Positions 1 to 9,749 of a stretch of 64,000 nucleotides of DNA are shown piece by piece. The notes under the pieces were generated by a model. It did not search any database. It had not been told where the DNA came from and saw only the letters and a list, made by a program, of their open reading frames with translations. Origin of the DNA: Sophora flavescens (taxonomy: Eukaryota > Streptophyta > Magnoliopsida > Fabales > Fabaceae); NCBI GenBank assembly GCA_030762895.1, contig CM061069.1:22335630-22399629 (forward strand), read 5' to 3'. How positions within the stretch are numbered: position 1 is the first letter of the stretch; every line of letters starts with the position of its first letter. A program made the position numbers and the translations under genes.

Positions 1-806
1 TTATTTTTAATGAAATAACAATATATGATTAGTTGATATTATAAAAAATTTATAAGAACAATACATCATAATTAAAATCCAAAGATTTTTTTGTGGCTGA
101 AACTCGTTTAATGATGCATTCACACCTTTTCACTCTTACTGCCAAGAAGATTGTTCATTGGTTCTCTAATTTGATATGATGCAGGAGAAATAGGATGTAT
201 AGTGTTTGAATTAAGGAAACCCCTTTTAAAAATTCATATAAAAGTTATTCTACATGTATGATTTGAGTAATACGGAGGTCATGGGATTAACTCCCCCACT
301 AACATAATATATTAATTACTAATATTTACCTATTAAAAAAAACATGTAGTCTCTTAGTCCCCTTTTTGTAAATTTAATATTGACAGGAAACAAGCTATGG
401 TAGGCTATGGGTGATGAGAATGACCATCGGTTGAAGGGGTTCACTGATGCAAAGGTTTTTGCATATTGTTTAAGATAATTGTTATAAGTTGCTTGTTTGT
501 GAATCATATTTCATTGATGTCTTACACTTATTCATTGATATCTTTAATGACAAAGTAGCTAGAACCTTTCTTTCTATCCCTATTCTGTCCTCATTATACT
601 TTATGTGAGAGTTGTTATTATAGAGAAATTAAGTTTATTTATTGCATACTTTCTGTGAGAGAAATAAATGTATTATCAGACTCAATGCATTATGAAAATT
701 GTCTCTAAATTTAAAACTCTTTTTTTTTTGTTGATATTTCTAAATTTAAAACTTGCTTCCTATAAATTTATTGGCTTATTTTTAGCCGATTCAACTAGTT
801 TTTTTT
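1..806. other. AT-rich host intergenic DNA, no gene seen
   Basis: I see no coding potential, RNA gene or element terminus here. It is low-complexity A/T-rich DNA with scattered poly-T runs, and the short open frames contain no recognisable domain. Confidence 0.6.
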
Positions 807-1103
807 AGTAATGATATTATGACACCAAAAGTTGACACCAACTTTTGACACCTTGGTAATCGATACAAATATTTGGTTAATTCAGTCCATTATATGGTTA
901 ATCACGTTTAAATATTTGATTAATTTATGATGACCCATTAATCATATAAAGAACTGAATTGACCAGATATTTGTATGTGATTAATTAAATGTTTACATGG
1001 TTGTGGAAAATAAGCCTCGGATAACCCATTAATCATATATATAATGAACTGAATTAAGCAAGATATTAATTTGGTGTCAAAAACTGGTGTCATAATATCA
1101 TTA

Positions 1104-1105
<2 letters not shown>
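807..1105. mobile_element. MITE-like element with terminal inverted repeats
   Basis: The left end (807-827, AGTAATGATATTATGACACC) is the exact reverse complement of the right end (1085-1105). Imperfect matching continues inward for about 15 bp through repeated GACACCA motifs. The roughly 299-bp interior is AT-rich and noncoding, with an internal degenerate repeat around ATTAATCATATA. This fits a small non-autonomous DNA transposon. No clear target-site duplication is visible because the flanks are poly-T and (TA)n, so the superfamily cannot be assigned. Confidence 0.7.

Positions 1106-1108
<3 letters not shown>

Positions 1109-1163
<55 letters not shown>
1109..1163. repeat. (TA)n microsatellite
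   Basis: An uninterrupted TA dinucleotide tract of about 55 bp begins directly at the right end of the preceding MITE. Confidence 0.95.
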
Positions 1164-1165
<2 letters not shown>

Positions 1166-1333
1166 CTCAACTAGAATTTATTTATAGTTACTTTGTTTTG
1201 TTTTCCAATATTGAAAAGCAGAAAAGGTTCAAGGATTCTCCTCTCATATCTTCATATTCGAGTGACGTGGCATAACCATGACACATGATTGGTCGCACGT
1301 TAGGTCAAGTTTGGAACATTTGGAGTATTATCT
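1164..1333. other. intergenic spacer
   Basis: Noncoding spacer between two microsatellites. Nothing is recognised in it. Confidence 0.5.
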
Positions 1334-1349
1334 AATAATAATAATAATA

Positions 1350-1383
<34 letters not shown>
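1334..1383. repeat. (AAT)n/(ATT)n palindromic microsatellite
   Basis: A run of TAA trinucleotides switches directly into ATT trinucleotides, so the roughly 50-bp tract is self-complementary and could extrude as a hairpin. Confidence 0.9.
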
Positions 1384-1384
<1 letters not shown>

Positions 1385-1688
1385 CTAAATTTAATTTAAT
1401 ATATTCCAATTTGTCATCCAACGACTGTATTGTATTATATTATGTTAATATAAAAACGGAGTGTCCTTGAGCAAGTTTTGGGTTGGCAATCGCACATGGC
1501 TGAGGGTGGATCAAATAGTATATAAAAATTTAATTAGTATATTAAATATTCAAATTAAATTTTATATAATTAGTTTGTTAGTAATAAAAAAGTTGTTAAA
1601 AAATTATTTGATAGAAGATAATATGACAAATGTATATTAGAATACATTAGATTAATATACTTTTAGAATCAGTTGTACTCTTAAATGA
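1384..1688. other. AT-rich intergenic DNA
   Basis: No gene, terminus or structured repeat is recognised in this interval. Confidence 0.5.
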
Positions 1689-1852
1689 TTTAGATATCTA
1701 CCTCTCTTTTTCTCATTCACTTATTCTTTCATTCTTTCTTTTTATTTGTCAAACGGTCTCACGCACAAGCTTTAGATCTCTACCTCTCTTTTTCTCATTC
1801 ACTTATTCTTTCATTCTTTCTTTTTATTTGTCAAACGGTCTCACGCACAAGC
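1689..1852. repeat. 82-bp tandem duplication (2 copies)
   Basis: Copy 1 (1689-1770) and copy 2 (1771-1852) are directly adjacent. By eye they differ at one position (TTTAGATATCT against TTTAGATCTCT). The unit is pyrimidine-rich on the plus strand (CTCTCTTTTTCTCATTC) and ends in ACGGTCTCACGCACAAGC. The near-identity implies a recent duplication. Confidence 0.95.
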
Positions 1853-2599
1853 CGCACGCATAGCACGTTGAATCCTTATGTCACAAAATAGATTAAATAA
1901 TCTTATTTTGATTTCTATCGAAAATAATTTTTTGAAAACCTTATGAACAATATATTAACAATTTTACAAGAAAAAAATTGCAAAAAATATATATTTAAAT
2001 AATTATAAAGATATCGGTTTTCATTTTTTTCAATTTTTGACTTGAATGTACTGGGAGTTATAAGAAGGTGATTCTTATATGGGAGAAAGGTGTTGGACCT
2101 TATAAAATATAAGGTTGTAATCACACCCATACCAATGTAATAATCAATTAAACGACTAACATTATATCAAACCCTCGAATGTACTGGTCACTGGACAAGA
2201 GTATTCTCTGTAAATAATTTCACCCAAGTTTGACATGTACCCTACACACCACCTGGCGCCAACTACGTGTGAGCTGTCAGAAGGTCGACGATCGGACGGT
2301 TGGCTGTAATAAGAAGCAAAGATATGCAGGCATGCATCGTATGTGTCCAAAAGCCGAATCATTGCCCACGTTTATGACCAAGAGAAATGACAGACATGAT
2401 AGATTGATAGTGTGTTTTTTAGTAATAGAAAAGTTTAAAGAGTGTGCATTATGGGATAATTGTTCCTTTTATTTTCTTTTATGTTAACTATACAAACTTA
2501 CGGGGGAAAAAAAGAGAGAACTATTCCATTTCAACATAAAAAAATTTCCTGCAATGAATAATGTAGCGGTAAACAAGATATGTTTTTAGTGAAAGGTTA
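1853..2599. other. intergenic DNA up to the LINE insertion site
   Basis: AT-rich, with a slightly GC-richer patch at 2230-2340. Short open frames exist on both strands but show no domain and no splice or promoter context. I see no gene. Confidence 0.5.
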
Positions 2600-2614
2600 A
2601 AGAATTGAGTTTTT
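2600..2614. repeat. LINE target-site duplication, left copy
   Basis: AAGAATTGAGTTTTT at 2600-2614 is repeated exactly at 30484-30498, immediately after the LINE poly-A tail. A 15-bp TSD is typical of L1-type target-primed insertion. Confidence 0.9.
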
Positions 2615-2632
2615 TTTTTTTTTGAGACATAA

Positions 2633-3458
2633 TTGTTGGAAGAAAAATATCTTTTGCTCCAAGATTCTCTTCAAGAATCTAAGTCCTCCTTCGTCACCTC
2701 ACAAGCTCTATTGCTGACTCGGGTTCAACCCCTCGCCGACCTCCCTTCAAAGAAGAAGAGGACTTGTTCAGACGTAGCAAGAAGAAGGCTCGAATTGAAG
2801 GAGAAGATGAGGAAGATAGTTTCTCAGGATCTTTAAGCAGGGCGGTTAGGGATGAGGCTTGGATGCATCAACCTGAAGCTGTTCAAGATAAAGGTCCTAA
2901 AAAGAAATCTTATTTAATTTCCTTGCTGGGTGATGAGATCACCATCAAGGATTCTGAAGCCATTTCTGAAAGCGAAGATGATCCTATGAAGGAGAATATT
3001 GAGGCAAAGGAAGAAGGCCCACGCTATATCATAGAAGATGACCCAATTTTGGGCCCCAATATAATTCCTAGTAAAGAAGAGGAGAAGCGTCTTCGAAGGC
3101 CTTGGAGAAGAACTTTGATCATCAAGGTGTTAGGAAGAAGGATTGGGTTCAATTTTATGAGGAAGAAAATTGAAGGAATCTGGGCCAACAAGGGGACAGT
3201 TTGTTTGATCGATCTTGGGAATGACTTCTTTGTTTCAAAATTCAGTGCTCTGGAAGACTATGAATTTGCCTTGATAGGGGTCCTTGGATGATCTTCGATC
3301 ATTATTTGACTGTAAGGCAGTGGCAAGAGGAATTTAATCCTCATACAGCAAGTATTAACAAACTTGCTGCTTGGGTAAGACTTCTGAATCTCCCCATGGA
3401 ATTTTATGATCCTGAATTCTTGAGCGCTCTGGGAGACAAGATAGGTAAAACCTTGCAA
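2633..3458 (+). pseudogene. LINE ORF1, N-terminal part (DUF4283-like), broken
   Basis: This encodes the amino half of the LINE ORF1 nucleic-acid-binding protein. A lysine- and acid-rich leader (about 2640-3080) is followed by a DUF4283-like domain. Recognisable pieces are LIIKVLGRRIGFNFM near 3117, AAWVRLLNLPMEFYD near 3370 and LGDKIGKT near 3432. At least two frameshifts are present: the reading frame changes near 2764-2830 and again near 3285, where the frame ends in a stop but the homologous sequence continues in another frame (WMIFDHYLTVRQW). The segment ends at 3458 because element A inserted there, and the continuation begins at 20185 in register. Family assignment rests on the DUF4283 pattern and on the ORF2 downstream. 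Confidence 0.85.
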
Positions 3459-4843
3459 TGATGGGATATCCGGTAAGTGTACCGGATTCGTTGCCAAGTA
3501 ATAAAAAGATCGATCCCACAGGGACCGTGATCTCAAATCACAACTAGTTATTAAATCGATAAAACTGGACTGTATAAAAAAAGGGATTTTAAAAAGGGTT
3601 TTTATTTTTTGAAATATGAATCACGTAACAATCAAATTTAATATCGCAATTAAACAAAACAGGAAAGCAATTAATATTGGGGGATTTCAAATTCAAAAGG
3701 GATTCCCAGGAATCAGGGTACCACAAAACTGTTTTTGTTACTGAATCGACTACTCTCCTTGTTAATTACCAAAATTTGCTTTGAAGGCGAATTTATCCTA
3801 AATTAGTTGATGCTCCCTCTCGGGTTACAAAAACCGTGCCCAATTAAATCAATCCATACTCTCGTGGTAATTGTATTTAAATCGAACCCCTTGAGTTTTG
3901 TGACAATTCGTGAACCCTCGAAGGACCGCTTCTAACTCTCGTGATTTAAGTCCTAAGTTCGATTCCTATAGATCCGATACCTAAGTTCACCGCTAAGTTC
4001 TTCCTTAGTGTATCTACGACACGCAAATAAGTGGCCACCGAATTCGCGAGTAATTAAAACAATAGGGATCAAATCGAAAACAAATCAGAATTAACAAGAA
4101 ATCGAAATCAATTCATCACCATAAACAAGTCTTGGGCATAGCCCCAATTCCTAGAAACAAGACTACTACTCAAGCATTGCCATGATTGTAGCAAACTTGG
4201 TTAAAAATAACATGAACAAAAAAAACTAAGAAGAGAAGGAGAAGAAGAAGAGAAATTCTGAATTTTTTTCTAAGGTAGCAGCCCCCCAAAAGTGCCTAGA
4301 CTCGAGCCCCTAGGTCCTATTTATAAGGTTGGGCAATTTGAATCCTAAGCCAATACAGAAACCAGGTCAAATCAGTTGTTGATGATCCATAGATTGCACG
4401 TCACGGCCGTGATGGCCATCACGGCCTGGCCGTGACAGCTTCTACCTTGAACGTTGCTTCACTGATTGGTCTGTCACGGCCGTGATGGGTATCACGGCCT
4501 GGCCGTGACAGATTCTGCCTTGAAGGGGTCTGGCTCAGTTGACATGTCACGGCTGTGATGGGCATCACGGCCTGGCCGTGACAGATTCTGACTTTTCCAC
4601 TCTTCCTTTTCAGCTTCACTTGATCATGGCCGCATTTTCTTGTCTTCCAAGCTCCCATCTTCGTGCCAGCTCCAACGCAACTGATCTTGAGCAATTTAAA
4701 CTTCGATTCCTGCACACAAGCACCACAAAACCACCTTACTCGTTCCAAGGTAAAATTAACAAATAATCAAATAAAATAAGCCTAAACTATATGAAAATGC
4801 ATGCAAAATGTCAATGAATTATGAGGTGAAATCACACTCATCA
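3459..4843 (-). repeat. element A 3' LTR
   Basis: This LTR is closely similar to 18787-20184. On the minus strand it begins TGATGAGTGTGATTTCACC and ends GGATATCCCATCA. The putative U3 (about 4330-4843) holds three copies of a double-palindrome unit built on TCACGGCCGTGA (about 4400-4585). These lie just upstream of a TATA box (minus-strand TTATAAATAGG, about 4316-4328). Confidence 0.93.
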
Positions 4844-6158
4844 AACAATTCCAAGCTTAAGATTTTGCTTGTCCTCAAGCAATAACTAAGGCCAGAAAAG
4901 ATAATCAATCGAAGCATGGACAGTGAATCTAGAACCCGAGTAATGAATTCAAGCAACAGGCATATTCAATAAGAAACCAAGAGACAATCGATTTTAAGTC
5001 CAATTAGGAGCTTAGGTTCCCCAGACTCACATCTTTCACCAATTCGGGCACTCTTCTCACCTGACTCATGTGTTTGAGGGTATGTGACAATTTGCTCAAT
5101 TTCCTCAAGGAAGGTACCCTATCATAAGCTTGACTATCAACCAAATCTCTACTTTATTAATGAAAGCACATAAGAATCAAGATGACTTTTATTTTGGTTG
5201 TAACGGGGCCATGAGATTAATTGTTAGGTGGGGAAATCAAGAAAAGGAAAGTTCTAGAAGGCTAAACAAAATCAAACAGTGCAAAGCATGACACCTCATA
5301 AAATTCCTTTTTGGGCTTCAGTTTAGTTTTCCCCTTTTCTTTCTTTCTTCCCTTTTACTTTTTATTTCTCACTCTCTTTTTCTCATCCCCTTCTCCATTT
5401 TTTTTGTTTTTTTTCTTTTGTTCTTATTTGTTTATTTGAAGAAGGGGAGATTTTCAACTTTAGAGAAATTTCTCTAACTTTTTATCCCACAATTTATTCT
5501 TCGAACTACCCTTTTTGCCCTTTTGCAACACTTTAAGAGGTGCCATACCAAGCATTGTTCATTAAAATAGATCAAGGTACCAAGAGAAGTATTTTATTCT
5601 TTTAGGCTCAAAATTGGGCAACTAAGGGGTAGCAATTTATCAATCAAAGTTCAGAAGGCCAGAAAAATACCTAGTGCCTCAATCATTTTCAAATGTGTTT
5701 TCAAAAATTTTTAAGTTTCGAAACGGTTTCAAGTCAAGTTCTAGAGGACACAATCCAAGAGGAATAAAATACTCGATCATAAGGAATGGGGTAGATTTAG
5801 TGAGTACCCCTTTTCGGCTCAAAATCTCACATTTAGTGGTTTAGAATCAATGAGAAACCTAAATCTAAGGAACCACATGCTAATTATTAACTATCAAAAG
5901 ATCATGTCGAGCATTTTTCATTTTTAGCCTATCACAAGAATGCAAAAATTGGGTTCGAAAATTCACTGTCTTAATTCAATTGGCACAAAGTTTTTCAAAA
6001 TTGGAGGCATATCCTAAGCAAGGGGCAGTCTAATCATGTGATATATGCAAAACTAACCCTAAATGAATGCAGCATGCATAAATGCAAAAATGATACCCCT
6101 ACCCCAAGCTTAAAAACTTGCATTGTCCCCAATGTAAATAATTAAGTCATAAGGAGGA

Positions 6159-6195
<37 letters not shown>

Positions 6196-6202
6196 AAATA
6201 AC
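4844..6202 (-). other. element A 3' noncoding region with two PPT-like motifs
   Basis: No coding frame is seen between the extra ORF and the 3' LTR. Next to the LTR (4844-4880), the minus strand reads GAGGACAAGC, then CTTAAGCTTGGAATTGT, a polypurine-tract context. A second and purer copy of the same arrangement (GGGGACAATGC, then TTTTTAAGCTTGGGGTAGGG) lies about 1.25 kb upstream at 6093-6132. A CT/T-rich stretch occupies 5325-5450, and an (AAAT)n microsatellite lies at about 6158-6196. Confidence 0.75.
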
Positions 6203-7437
6203 TCACTGAGGTGGTGGGTGCTGGCTCAGATGCCAGACGTAGAGCTGCTGGAGCATGGCTCTCTGCTCACGCTGCTCCTCCATAATGCGCTCTTGGTTCG
6301 CTAAGATGGTGTCAAAAGCGGATGCGAACCGCGCATAGGGATCATCGGACGACGTACCTTCAGAAGAAGAAGATGGGTGCCCAGACGACCTAACCTGTGG
6401 TGGCAGGCGTAACGGCCTTTGTACTCTAATAGGCTGAGGCTCCTCTCTCACCGGCACTTTCCAATTTGCCGGATTTGTTACATCTAAAAGTGTGGGGTTA
6501 GGGAGAGGAATTGGGTGCCTGTGCCTTGGGTGTTTTAGGCAGTACATATCATCCTCCTGGATGATCATCCCCATGGCCTCACAAGCCTGCAAGGAATACC
6601 GGTCCATCCACGGGCGGCCTCAAAACCATCTAGATCAAAGTTGAAGTGATGGCATATTGTGGTGATCAGGACACCAATGACAATAGTGCCACTCGAACTC
6701 TTGGCGACTTTTAAGAGGTGCCTAGCCAAAAATGACCCTGTGTCCACGTTGCTCTCAGGGTGGAGCATGGCCCATAGTATAAAGACCTCGTCCTGGCGGA
6801 CGGATCCGTCACTCTCTCCATGGCCAAACAGGGTATTGGCTATGACCCTATGCATATATCTGATACTAAGGTTAGCAAAGACTGTGGACTTGGATGTCCG
6901 AGGGTCAAAACTCCTGCCTTCATGTTCAATTATTGACCAGAAACTATGCGCACTAAACCCAAAGGGGTATCTTCTGTCACCCCCTACTAGTAATCCAAAA
7001 ATCTCATTAAATTCAGCTAGGGTTAGTACGAAGTCCTGGTTGAAGACCCGGAATGTGATCCGTCCCTCTTGGCAATGCGGCCCTTGGAGAATTTCTGCAT
7101 TCAGAGAGCTTAGGAACTCCAGAGTAGGGCCAGCAAATGCAGGGTATCTAGTGCGAGCAAACTCGCTCCACCCTATGTTTTCTAACATCCAATTGATGTC
7201 AACAGTCAAGCCTAGGGTGTCTATGCATGCATCATCAAGATATTTCATTTGGACTATCTTCCTATTTTTCAAAGCATTGAATCTATCTTGTTGAGCATTA
7301 TCCTTAAAAACAATCCCATACCCATGTTCATCAGTCTCAGAATTAGAGGAGTCGGAGTCAGAGTAGTTACCTGGGTTCCTGCTTCCTCTGGTGCGAGTGC
7401 ATGAGGCTTCGGTTTCCCTTTGACGTTTGCTTGCCAT
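6203..7437 (-). pseudogene. Athila ORF-1-type extra ORF downstream of integrase, frameshifted
   Basis: A long frame on the minus strand starts with ATG at 7437 (MASKRQRETEASCTRTRGS), consistent with a basic N terminus. It continues through a conserved region with ALKNRKIVQMKYLDD, ENIGWSEFA, PTLEFLSSLNAEI and LAEFNEIFGL, then SFWSII and FILWAML. This resembles the Athila ORF-1 family (Pfam ATHILA), which usually lies next to Athila-type pol. Near 6610 the frame slips: homologous sequence after FEAARG continues in another frame from about 6607 (YSLQACEAMGMI) and ends at 6203 in a glutamine-rich, coiled-coil-like tail (ANQERIMEEQREQRAMLQQL). A single-base indel would explain this. The function in the retroelement cycle is not established. 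An envelope-like role has been proposed for some Athila ORFs, but I see no signal peptide or clear membrane segment. Confidence 0.75.
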
Positions 7438-8438
7438 GATCCCAGAGCACCAAAATCCACAATCCCCTTCATTGTTTATGAAATTTGGTTTGGTTAGGGT
7501 TTCAAAATTGGAACTTTTTGCGTTTGCCCAAATTGAAGGATTTGCCTTGTGGGTCTTGTTGCGTTAGGTCTAGGGAGCAAGGGAGTAGGGTTGGTTGGGT
7601 GTGGGTGTAATGGGGAGGTGATTTTTCGAGCTTCTGGTTATGGTGGAGGGTGTGAGAGGAAGAAGAAGAAGAAGAGTGGGGGAAGATGAGGATGGTGGGT
7701 GCTGGGTTAAGGGGGGAAGGTGCGTGATGAGTGTGATTTGAGGGAAAGGAGGAGTTGGGAGGAAGGGGAGAAGGTTTAGTGGCTATGGAGGTGGGGAGAA
7801 GATGGAGAAGATGGAGAAGATAAAGGGAATGAGGGGGTTGTAGCAGAAGACGCGTTTTAAAACCTGGGTTAAATGCGCGTCACGGCTGTGATGGCCATCA
7901 CGGCCTAGCCGTGACGTGTTCTGTGTCTGGTAAATCTTGCATCACGGTCGTGATGCGTATCACGGCTGGCCCGTGATGGAATCTGTCCTGCTCCAGCTAC
8001 CTGTCACGATCGTGACCACTATCACGGCCTGGCCGTGATCCTTTCTGACCCTTCTTGGTCTTCACATTACGGCCGTGATGTATATCACGGCTAGGCCGTG
8101 ATGGACTCTGATCTTCTGGGGCCTACTTGTCACGCCCGTGATGTCCATCACGACTGGTCCGTGATGGGTTATGACTTTTAGTTTTTGGTTCATCACAGCC
8201 GTGATGACCATCACGGCCTGGGCGTGATCATTGCTGACTTTTCTTTTTCATCCCCTCTTCACTCTTCATCACTTCCTGACCTGAAAACACTTGGCAAACC
8301 CATTAATTGATGATCTTTCTTCTATAATTCTTCTTAATTATAAAAAACAAAATTCAAAACAAACTAAGTAGGGAAAGAAAGCTTGGGTTGCCTCCCAAGA
8401 AGGGCTTATTTACGGTCCTAAGCTTGACCATAGTCCTT
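7438..8438 (-). other. element A spacer between integrase and the extra ORF
   Basis: Noncoding and purine-rich on the plus strand at 7590-7850 (GGAAGAAGAAGAAG, GGTGGGG). This is followed by the CACGG double-palindrome array described separately. No conserved frame is present. Confidence 0.7.
7873..8236. repeat. array of six CACGG double-palindrome units (period about 62 bp)
   Basis: Six degenerate units each contain a 12-bp palindrome of the type TCACGGCCGTGA. After a short GATG-linker comes a second near-palindrome, ATCACGGCCTGGCCGTGAT, then about 25 bp of variable spacer. The same unit occurs three times in the 3' LTR (4400-4585) and in degenerate form in the 5' LTR (about 19727-19957). 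Its occurrence in both U3 and an internal noncoding region is unusual for an LTR element. Confidence 0.9.
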
Positions 8439-9749
8439 TCAATCTTTCGATGTTGGATCGAGGAGGGAAATCGCAACCTCCTGCTCAAGTGGATGTTCTC
8501 CAAGGTAGTGTTTCAGTCTCTGTCCATTGACCTTGAATGTTCCACGTTCCTGGCTCCAAACCTCGACGGCACCATACGGGAATACTTTCATTACTTTAAA
8601 TGGTTCGGACCATCTAGACATGAGCTTCCCTGGGAATAACCGCAACCTCGAGTTGTAGAGTAGCACTAGTTCTCCTTCATAGAATTCTCTACGAAGGATA
8701 TGCTTATCATGCCACTTCTTTGTTCTCTCCTTGTAAGATCGTGCGGACTCATAGGCATCCAATCTTAGCTCATCAAGTTCCTGAAGTTGAAGGATTTTCT
8801 TTTCCCCAGCGGCTTTTATATCAAAGTTTAGCATCTTAATAGCCCACAAAGCTTTATGCTCAAGCTCGATTGGTAAGTGACATGGCTTACCGTAAATAAG
8901 TCTAAAGGGTGTCATCCCGATAGGAGTCTTGTAAGTAGTACGGTAAGCCCAAAGAGCGTCATCAAGCTTTAAGGACCAATCCTTTCTCGAACCCGAAACA
9001 GTCTTTTCCAGAATGCTCTTTATCTCTCGATTGGAAACCTCGACTTGCCCACTCGTCTGAGGGTGGTAAGGTGTAGCGACCCTATGAGTGACTCCATATT
9101 TGAGTAGGAGTTTCTCAAATTGTTTTTCAATGAAGTGTGTTCCTCCATCACTAATGACTGCCCTTGGAATTCCAAACCTTGGAAAAATCACCTTCTTGAA
9201 TAGTTTGATTACGGTTTTTGCATCACTTGTTGGGGAAGGAATGACTTCCACCCATTTAGAGACGTAATCAACGGCTACAAGAATGAACTAATTATTGCAA
9301 GAGGAAGGAAAGGGTCCCATGTAGTCGAATCCCCAAACATCAAATATCTCCACTTCTAGCATAGTGTTGAGTGGCATTTCATGCCTCTTAGAGATGTTCC
9401 CCGTTCTCTGACACGGATCACAAGCAAGAATGAACATTCGGGCATCTCTGAAAATATGAGGCCAATAGAAACCAGCTTGAAGCACTTTTGCTGCTGTCTT
9501 CGAGGCACTTGCACGTCCTCCATAAGATGAGGAATGACAACAACTCAAGATACTTGGAACCTCGGCTTCCGAAATACACCTTCTGTAAATGCTATCCACA
9601 CACTTGCGAAAAATGTAAGGCTCATCCCACACGTAGTTCTTGAGATCGGAAAAGAACTTCTTCTTTTGTTGATAATTAAGCTCCGGTGGTAGAATCCCAC
9701 ATACAAAATAATTCATGAAGTCCGTATACCATGGAGCATTCTTTCCCAA
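8439..9749 (-). pseudogene. element A integrase, broken
   Basis: Ty3/gypsy integrase inserts the cDNA into host DNA. The zinc-binding N domain lies near 9600-9420. It has a His at CHSSSYGG and the Cys pair CDPCQ, but the second His of the HHCC set is Arg (YGGRAS). The DDE core has the first Asp in FDYMGPFPSS, then a stop/frameshift near 9288, the second Asp in AVISDGGTHF, and the Glu in VSNREIKSILEK. The C-terminal part holds FYEGELVLLYNSRL, VFPYGAVEV and FKVNGQRLKHY, ending near 8439. The break at about 9288-9251 and the lost His make it inactive. The frame follows RNase H after a stop near 9800. Confidence 0.9.

Noticed and set aside
2230..2487. 85-codon frame in host DNA upstream of the LINE
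   Set aside because: No domain, no promoter or splice context, and composition like the surrounding intergenic DNA.
6659..7294. 211-codon open frame on the plus strand
   Set aside because: It is the antisense shadow of the Athila ORF-1-type frame and has no domain of its own.
7725..7746. TGATGAGTGTGATTT near 7726 matching the minus-strand LTR start of element A
   Set aside because: Only about 15 bp match and the following sequence diverges. It is probably chance, not an LTR fragment.
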